Below, in pieces: positions 8,784 through 12,941 of a stretch of 12,941 nucleotides of DNA (its first letter is position 1; each line of letters opens with the position of its first letter). A program made the position numbers and the translations under genes. Source of the stretch: CAWEHT01 sp963808455 (lineage in GTDB: Bacteria; Chloroflexota; Anaerolineae; CG2-30-64-16); the NCBI GenBank assembly GCA_963808455.1, contig CAWEHT010000105.1, positions 1 through 12,941 of the forward strand, read 5' to 3'. Under the pieces are notes generated by a model, which ran no database searches, was not told where the DNA came from, and was given only the letters and a program-made list of their open reading frames with translations.

Positions 8784-9779
8784 CTACCGCAGCATGGCGG
8801 GCATGACCGCAACCCCCTGGGGCACCGGGAAATGGATCAAGATCGCCACATCGCCCTTGTCGACGAATGGTAACATTTGGGCAATCCCTGAGAAGTTCTG
8901 GCTGTTCATCTGCTGGTACACCGCCGCAGCATTGGCCAACGAGTTGTCATCCCAGGCGATATTGGGCAACGGCTGGCCGTTGACAAAGACAAAGAGGCCG
9001 TCAGCTCTGCTGCGCAGTTCCAGATTTTGAATGTTATGGCGTTGCAGCACGGAGATTGCCTCAGGGGAAAGGTTTGTGGCCCCGAGGTTCACGCCGTTGG
9101 ATCGCAACTGCGTCGCGGTGATGCCGAGAATGCCGGGCGTGCCGGACTGGTCGTACTTGACCTCAAAGTGCAACACCACCGAGGCCGGCGGCGTCGAGGC
9201 CACGGGCTTGAGGTTGGTGAACTGGGCGGGATCTGCCAGCGGGATCTCTGCCACACCAGGGCGCCGTGGAAAACGCAGCACCACGTCCAGGCCCAGCCGT
9301 CGGACGATAGGCAGCAGGTTGGCGACGAGACTGGTGTTGGATACCACCGAAGTCGTGCCGGGTGGCGGCGGTGCCATGATCTCGCCGAGTGCACTGACCA
9401 GATTGGCGGCCTGCACGAGGGAATCATCGCTCCAGCTGACGTAAGGCAAGAGTTTGCCATCCACGAGCAAGAGCAGACCCTGCCCGGTCTGAGCCAACTC
9501 GAGATGCTGCACGTTGGCTGCTATCATCCAATTGACGTAATACGGATTGAGCCTGAAGTTGCTGATGTTAGAGCCGGCCAGGCTGAGAATTGCGGCCAGA
9601 TCGATGCCCTGGATGCTGGGGGTGCCTTGTGCGTCAAAGTCCACAATGATCCGCGGCAAGGCGAGAGTGAAAATCTCGCCTCCGGCCGTGGCTTCACTGC
9701 CGGAAGGCATCATTGCTGGACTACAAGCGCCGACCAATAGAGTGATGACCAGAAGCACTGCAAGGACGCTTTTTCGCAT
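8784..9779 (-). CDS. Lipoprotein made of two copies of one uncharacterised module
   Basis: Intact 331-aa secreted lipoprotein. The signal peptide has MRK, a hydrophobic core and the lipobox LVGAC with Cys19. The mature part is an internal duplication: unit 1 is about residues 38-180 and unit 2 about 199-331. Each unit has, in order, a strand with a GTPxIxGI or GTPGILGI motif, (V/I)Q(H/N)LEL, a GLxxxV(D/N)GxxLPxxxWxDxSLxxAA signature (LVDGKLLPYVSWSDDSL; FVNGQPLPNIAWDDNSL), and a closing LPxVxxxxDVxLxFPxxxGVAxxP strand. The two units are joined by a Pro/Thr-containing linker. I cannot assign a family or function. The conserved Trp/Asp cluster in both copies suggests ligand binding or a structural core. 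The ATG at 9777-9779 is preceded by GGAGGAGG about 6 nt away; an upstream in-frame start (9809) would put charged residues ahead of the signal. It has its own strong promoter and probably shares a transcript with the small membrane protein downstream. Confidence 0.75.
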   Translation of the reverse strand: MRKSVLAVLLVITLLVGACSPAMMPSGSEATAGGEIFTLALPRIIVDFDAQGTPSIQGIDLAAILSLAGSNISNFRLNPYYVNWMIAANVQHLELAQTGQGLLLLVDGKLLPYVSWSDDSLVQAANLVSALGEIMAPPPPGTTSVVSNTSLVANLLPIVRRLGLDVVLRFPRRPGVAEIPLADPAQFTNLKPVASTPPASVVLHFEVKYDQSGTPGILGITATQLRSNGVNLGATNLSPEAISVLQRHNIQNLELRSRADGLFVFVNGQPLPNIAWDDNSLANAAAVYQQMNSQNFSGIAQMLPFVDKGDVAILIHFPVPQGVAVMPAMLR

Positions 9780-9810
9780 CGTAAACCTCCTCCGGTGGCA
9801 GACCAGCATT

Positions 9811-9838
9811 CCGGTCCTGGCCGCTCAGGCAGGACCGG
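9811..9838 (-). promoter_or_regulatory. Leader hairpin upstream of the duplicated lipoprotein gene
   Basis: CCGGTCCTG (9811-9819) and CAGGACCGG (9830-9838) make a perfect 9-bp stem with a 10-nt loop, in the 5' leader about 15-20 nt before the Shine-Dalgarno. There is no T-run, so an mRNA-stabilising or translation-control element fits better than a terminator. Confidence 0.4.
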
Positions 9839-9876
9839 CAGCGAGCCAAAAGGCGGAGCGCTGCATGTCACACGTT

Positions 9877-9904
9877 GGCCGAGGGGAAAGAGCGTACCTC
9901 GGCC
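9877..9904 (-). repeat. Inverted repeat abutting the -10 box, over the transcription start
   Basis: GGCCGAGG (9877-9884) and CCTCGGCC (9897-9904) are perfect 8-bp inverted arms with 12 bp between them. The upstream arm starts directly after the TATAAT box (9905-9910), so the predicted start falls on it. It may be a repressor operator or a 5'-end stem in the mRNA. Confidence 0.4.
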
Positions 9905-9933
9905 ATTATACTTCATCGACACGGCAGGAGCAA
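9905..9933 (-). promoter_or_regulatory. Sigma70-like promoter of the duplicated lipoprotein gene
   Basis: On the minus strand TTGCTC (9933-9928), a 17-nt spacer and a perfect TATAAT (9910-9905). The predicted start near 9898 gives a leader of about 120 nt before the ATG at 9779. Confidence 0.6.
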
Positions 9934-9989
9934 AGCCGCTGCAAACTAATAGGCTTGACGGACGAATTTCACGTAGGATACGGTCAGAT

Positions 9990-10018
9990 TTGAAACCACG
10001 GGGATCGTGTGCTATCAT
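9990..10018 (+). promoter_or_regulatory. Promoter of the serine tRNA
   Basis: TTGAAA (9990-9995), 17-nt spacer, TATCAT (10013-10018). The tRNA 5' end is 10 nt after the -10 box, so the transcript would have only a few extra 5' bases. Divergent from the lipoprotein promoter about 60 bp away. Confidence 0.6.
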
Positions 10019-10028
10019 TTTGGGTGTT

Positions 10029-10112
10029 GGAGAGGTCGCATAGTTGGCCTAGTGCGCGCGTCTCGAAACGCGTATCCGGAAGGGATCGAGGGTTCGAATC
10101 CCTCCCTCTCCG
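10029..10112 (+). tRNA. tRNA-Ser (anticodon CGA), reads UCG; anticodon loop one base short
   Basis: A class II tRNA fold can be drawn by hand. The acceptor stem GGAGAGG (10029-10035) pairs perfectly with CCTCTCC (10105-10111), with discriminator G at 10112 and no encoded CCA. The D-arm stem GCA/TGC encloses a loop with GG. The T-arm GAGGG/CCCTC closes TTCGAAT (10093-10099). The long variable arm contains ATCC...GGAT, as expected for serine. The anticodon arm CGCGT...ACGCG encloses only CTCGAA (6 nt); the usual loop would be CTCGAAA, so one A seems missing from the A run. Serine identity follows from the CGA anticodon, the long variable arm and the G discriminator. Confidence 0.88.
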
Positions 10113-10450
10113 CTGGTCAAGGTTCTGTGACCGTAGGGCGTTTTCCGCGCTGAGGGCGCTCCCCGGGCGGGGTAATGGTCTGGTCGCTGGCGTGCCGGTC
10201 ACCTGTGCGCAAAGTCTTGCTCGCTCGTGGGCCGGTGGCCCCGACCCGCGTGTCCTCATAGGGGCGCGGCACGGCTCATGTTGCCGACCCTCTCCTGCGA
10301 TCGAGCCCCTCTCGCCATGTTGCGCACGCCCCCTGCCCCACGGGATCTCCAGCCCACCGGCCATCCGCGGGCTATTCGCTTCGATGGCATTCCGCCTGCT
10401 GGCTGCGAAACGCCCCTTGGGGTAGGCGACCCGGGGTGGAAGGAAGGGTT
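10113..10450 (+). other. Intergenic region, no supported gene
   Basis: About 340 bases between the tRNA and the MFS gene. Frames that stay open here give low-similarity, Arg/Pro/Ala-rich translations typical of GC-rich non-coding DNA. I see no convincing promoter for the MFS gene and no T-rich terminator for the tRNA. A short palindrome CCCCTTGGGG is at 10413-10422. The MFS promoter presumably lies here. Confidence 0.5.
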
Positions 10451-11696
10451 ATGGCGCGCAGTCTGCGCGATATGGGGGCATCGACATTTTCGTCGCTCAG
10501 GATTCGGAATTACCGGCTGTATTATGTGGGCCAGGCGATATCGACTTCTGGGACCTTCATGCAGAGCATCGCCCAGGCCTGGCTTGTGCTGCAACTGACA
10601 CACTCCGGCACGGCGTTGGGCATAGTTGCGGCCTTGCAAAACTTGCCGGTCCTCTTGCTCGCGCCCTGGGGCGGGGTGGTCGCCGACCGTTTTCCCAAGC
10701 GAACGTTGCTCCTGATGACTCAGTCTGCGTTCGGCATCGTGGCGTTGGTGTTTGGCGGCTTCGTCATCACGGGCCTGGTCCGCCTGTGGATGGTTTACGT
10801 GTTGGCGCTGATATTTGGGCTGATCAACTGCATCGACAACCCAACCCGACAGTCGTTTGTCGTGGAGATGGTTGGCAAAGAGGAACTGAAGAACGCCGTC
10901 ACCCTCTATTCGAGCATGGTCAACCTGGCGCGCGTGGTTGGGCCTGCGCTGGCGGCACTGCTCATCAGTGTGCTTGGCTTGGGACCTTGCTTCGTGGCGA
11001 ACGGGCTGTCATACGCTGCCGTGCTGGTCATGCTGCTGGCCATGAACACGCAGGAACTTCACCCAGCTGTGCCGTTGGCCCACGCTGCCGGCCAAATCAC
11101 GGCGGGATTCCGCTACGTCTACAACACCCCCATCTTGCGAAACGTCCTGGTTATCATGGCCATCATCGGCACATTGACTTATGAATTCCAGGTCAGCCTG
11201 CCCCTGCTGGCCCAGTTCACCTTCCACGGCAACGCCAGCAGTTACGCGGCGTTGACAGCGGCCCTTGGCCTCGGCGCCGTGGTCGGCGGTCTGGTCACGG
11301 CCAGCCGGCGGTTCGACCTCCATCGAAGTAGTCGTGGTGGCAGCTTTCTGCTTTGGGGCCTCTGCACTGCTGGCGGCAGTGATGCCCACTCTCCCCCTGG
11401 CTGTGGCGGGTGTTCTCCTGGTTGGCTTCTTTTCTATCCTTTTTTCCTCCTCCGGGAACACAACGCTGCAGTTAGCGAGCGACCCGCAGATGCGCGGCCG
11501 GGTCATGGCCTTGTGGGCGATCGTGTTCCTCGGCTCGACCACGATCGGCGGGCCGATCGTCGGTTTCATCGGCGAACATGCCAACCCGCGCTGGGGCCTT
11601 GCCACAGGGGGGCTGGCCGCGATCGTGGCGGGGGCCTACGGGGCCGCCACGCTCCGCGTGGGCGAACACAGCAGGGCCTTTGATTCACCTCAATAA
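10451..11696 (+). CDS. MFS transporter, MFS_3/EntS-like exporter (one frameshift)
   Basis: Major facilitator superfamily permease of the MFS_3 (enterobactin-exporter-like) group; probably a proton-driven exporter of a small molecule, substrate unknown. The N-terminus has LRIRNYRLYYVGQAIS, followed by IAQAWLVLQLT and motif A as GGVVADRFPKR (residues 74-84). The loop signature IDNPTRQSFVVEMVGKEEL and NLARVVGPALAALL are typical of this group, as is GTLTYEFQVSLPLLAQFTFHG. The frame breaks at about 11308-11320 (one extra base, for example GG for G in CGGCGGTTCG). The second part continues IEVVVVAAFCFGASALLAAV, DPQMRGRVMALWAIVFLGSTTIGGPIVG and ends EHSRAFDSPQ. Corrected length is exactly 414 aa, normal for a 12-helix MFS. 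The ATG at 10451 is preceded by AAGGA with a 6-nt gap; a GTG at 10436 is in frame but less likely. It stands alone, converging on the SH3 lipoprotein gene. Confidence 0.9.
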
Positions 11697-11700
11697 GCAC

Positions 11701-11724
11701 GGTCAACCGTCTCAACGGTTGACC
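11701..11724. terminator. Hairpin between convergent genes, candidate bidirectional terminator
   Basis: GGTCAACCGT (11701-11710), loop CTCA, ACGGTTGACC (11715-11724): a perfect 10-bp stem only 4 bp after the MFS stop. A competing hairpin, CAACGGT (11713-11719) with ACCGTTG (11722-11728), shares the right arm. No U-tract follows on either strand, so termination is inferred from position and stem strength. Confidence 0.55.
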
Positions 11725-11807
11725 GTTGGAACGACAGGCAAGGGCGGACATATTTCGAATCAACGGTATGGCAACGCCCAATTGCCCCCGTTCGAGATGC
11801 CGCAGGC

Positions 11808-12878
11808 TCAGGCCTGGTCGAAACGGACCCAGATCAGGCCCTGGTTGCCGCTGATCGTGAAATTCACATTCTCGCTGCCCCGGTTGCCATTGCCGTCGAG
11901 GACCCAAAGCGTATAGTTGCCGGCCACTGCGTTGCCCGGCAGCTGGCCCAACTGCAAGACGTATTCGTAGTTGTACTTGCCCAGGGTACCCTGGCTGGTG
12001 ACGAGAGCGATGCTGCGCGTCTTATCGGACACGGGCAGCTTCTGCCCATCCTTGAGCAAGACCACGAAATAGCTGCCCTGGGGCTGGCCGCCGCCGACGG
12101 CGCTGTCGATGAAGAGGAGCTGCATCTTGAGCTCCTGTCCACCATTATCCGCCATCTGCGGGCCGCCCGTTACCTTCCAAATGCAAGGGAGGCCCGTGCA
12201 TGGGTCGGCGGCGGGTGCGGCCGGGGCGGCCGTCGCCGGCGGCTGCGTGGCAGGAGCAGGCGGCGCAGCGGTCGGGCTCGGCGGGGCTGCCGGGATGTCC
12301 GACGCCACGGCGACCAGTTGCGCGTTCGTTACCTGGGCCAACGCTGCCGAGACCCACGCATTTTGCTGGCTAACGCAGCAGACTTCCCACCAATCGCCAG
12401 CTGCGGACTTGCCGACGACTTTGTAGGCCTGGCTCTGCTGGAGCGTGCCGACGATGTCGAAGGCGGTGCCCGGCCCGCTGCGAGCATTGACTGTGTCCCC
12501 GATGATGCTGAGTTCGGCGTCCGGCGCGGTCGTAGAGGTTGTGCTGATGGTCGGGGACTGGACAGGCAAGGGGGTGGGCCCAGGGCTGGCGGCCGGGGGC
12601 TGGCTCGTCGGCGCGGATGGCGCAGCGGGCGCCGGCGTCGGCATCGCACCAACGGGCGTCGTGGCCGGCAGATCCAGGACGATCGTTGCCAGCGGGACTG
12701 GCGTCTGCGTGGGCTTGTGGACGCGCGTTGGCGTTGGGGTGAAGGCGGGCTGGGCCGCGCAGGCCGTCAGGGCCAGGAGCACTACCACCAAGGCTGGCAG
12801 CGACAATGCCGGCCCCAGCCGCGACGACATACCGTTAGTGCCTTGTGGGCGCGCGGCCCGGCAGCGACCGTTCTCCAT
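11808..12878 (-). CDS. Lipoprotein with bacterial SH3 domain and unknown C-terminal beta-rich domain
   Basis: Intact secreted lipoprotein of about 356 aa. The signal segment ends in LALTAC with Cys40, then a Pro/Thr/Ala-rich linker (TPTPTRVHKPTQTPVP and similar) to about residue 118. An SH3_3-type domain (about 123-184) carries TVNARSGPGTAFDIVGTLQQ and GDWWEV, the usual wall-binding or protein-binding fold. A second Pro/Ala linker (about 195-225) leads to a C-terminal domain (226-356) starting PCTGLPCIWKV and ending NFTISGNQGLIWVRFDQA. It is rich in beta-strand-like segments, and I do not recognise it. Four Cys (two in WEVCCV, two in CTGLPC) could form disulfides outside the cell. The chosen ATG (12876-12878) has AGGAG 9 nt upstream; ATGs at 12914 and 12830 are alternatives, the latter giving a more typical 24-residue signal peptide. 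Probably anchored at the outer face of the membrane and touching peptidoglycan. Confidence 0.75.
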   Translation of the reverse strand: MENGRCRAARPQGTNGMSSRLGPALSLPALVVVLLALTACAAQPAFTPTPTRVHKPTQTPVPLATIVLDLPATTPVGAMPTPAPAAPSAPTSQPPAASPGPTPLPVQSPTISTTSTTAPDAELSIIGDTVNARSGPGTAFDIVGTLQQSQAYKVVGKSAAGDWWEVCCVSQQNAWVSAALAQVTNAQLVAVASDIPAAPPSPTAAPPAPATQPPATAAPAAPAADPCTGLPCIWKVTGGPQMADNGGQELKMQLLFIDSAVGGGQPQGSYFVVLLKDGQKLPVSDKTRSIALVTSQGTLGKYNYEYVLQLGQLPGNAVAGNYTLWVLDGNGNRGSENVNFTISGNQGLIWVRFDQA

Positions 12879-12887
12879 AATCTGCAT

Positions 12888-12892
12888 CTCCT
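12888..12892 (-). promoter_or_regulatory. Shine-Dalgarno supporting the SH3 lipoprotein start
   Basis: AGGAG on the minus strand, 9 nt before ATG at 12878-12876. The upstream in-frame ATGs near 12914-12903 have no such site. The ATG at 12830 has only AAGG about 10 nt before it. Confidence 0.4.
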
Positions 12893-12941
12893 GGTTCTTC
12901 CTCATCATGGCCAAAAGGTTAAGCCGATTTCAGCGAAAAGG

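Noticed and set aside
9027..9740. Plus-strand 237-aa open frame opposite the duplicated lipoprotein
   Set aside because: The opposite strand has signal peptide, lipobox, promoter, Shine-Dalgarno and an internal repeat; this frame has none of these.
9984..10364. Minus-strand open frame overlapping the tRNA, containing RGRDSNPRSLPDTRFETRAL
   Set aside because: RGRDSNPR-type peptides are a well-known artefact of translating the antisense of tRNA-Ser genes; the tRNA explains the sequence.
10411..10424. Palindrome CCCCTTGGGG before the MFS gene as an operator
   Set aside because: Short and GC-rich, expected by chance in this composition, and not positioned on a visible promoter.
1..12941. CRISPR array, insertion sequence, prophage or integration site at the tRNA
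   Set aside because: No regularly spaced repeats, transposase, integrase or duplicated tRNA 3' end were seen.

Overview
The window is GC-rich (by eye well above 55%), with compact bacterial gene order. It encodes several secreted lipoproteins with long Pro/Thr/Ala-rich linkers, a pyrophosphate-type phosphofructokinase, a MocA/XdhC pair, and a penicillin-binding protein next to a bacterial alpha-2-macroglobulin. This mix, and especially the lipoproteins with repeated TPTP/PTQTP linkers, resembles Chloroflexota (Anaerolineae/Caldilineae-like). That placement is an inference from gene style, not from a marker-gene phylogeny.

Layout. Positions 1-9779 carry only minus-strand genes. Read in the direction of transcription they are: a lipoprotein built from two copies of one module (9779-8784), a small two-helix membrane protein (8746-8423), a promoter region flanked by TTGCAA-type repeats, then PPi-type phosphofructokinase (8179-7003), a MocA-like nucleotidyltransferase (7003-6323) and XdhC (6333-5083), which overlap one another as a tight operon. 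Next come a PBP1C-type bifunctional peptidoglycan synthase (4944-2125) and an alpha-2-macroglobulin-like lipoprotein (2005 to beyond the left edge). At 9990-10112 a divergent plus-strand unit has a strong sigma70-like promoter and a serine tRNA (anticodon CGA). It is followed by about 340 bases of apparent non-coding DNA and a plus-strand MFS exporter (10451-11696). This converges, across a perfect hairpin, on a minus-strand lipoprotein with an SH3 domain (12878-11808).

Functional themes. The pbpC/alpha-2-macroglobulin pair is a known conserved neighbourhood thought to act at the cell envelope: wall repair coupled to protease trapping. MocA and XdhC belong to maturation of molybdenum hydroxylases, but no hydroxylase structural gene is present here. 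They are translationally coupled to a glycolytic PPi-PFK, which is an unexpected pairing. Two lipoproteins contain domains I cannot name.

Data quality. Five of the nine protein genes need seven single-base indels to read through, and the tRNA appears to lack one A in its anticodon loop. After correction the complete genes have lengths divisible by three and keep conserved motifs on both sides of each break. Sequencing or assembly indels are therefore much more likely than pseudogenes. I give each broken gene as one feature with its break points.
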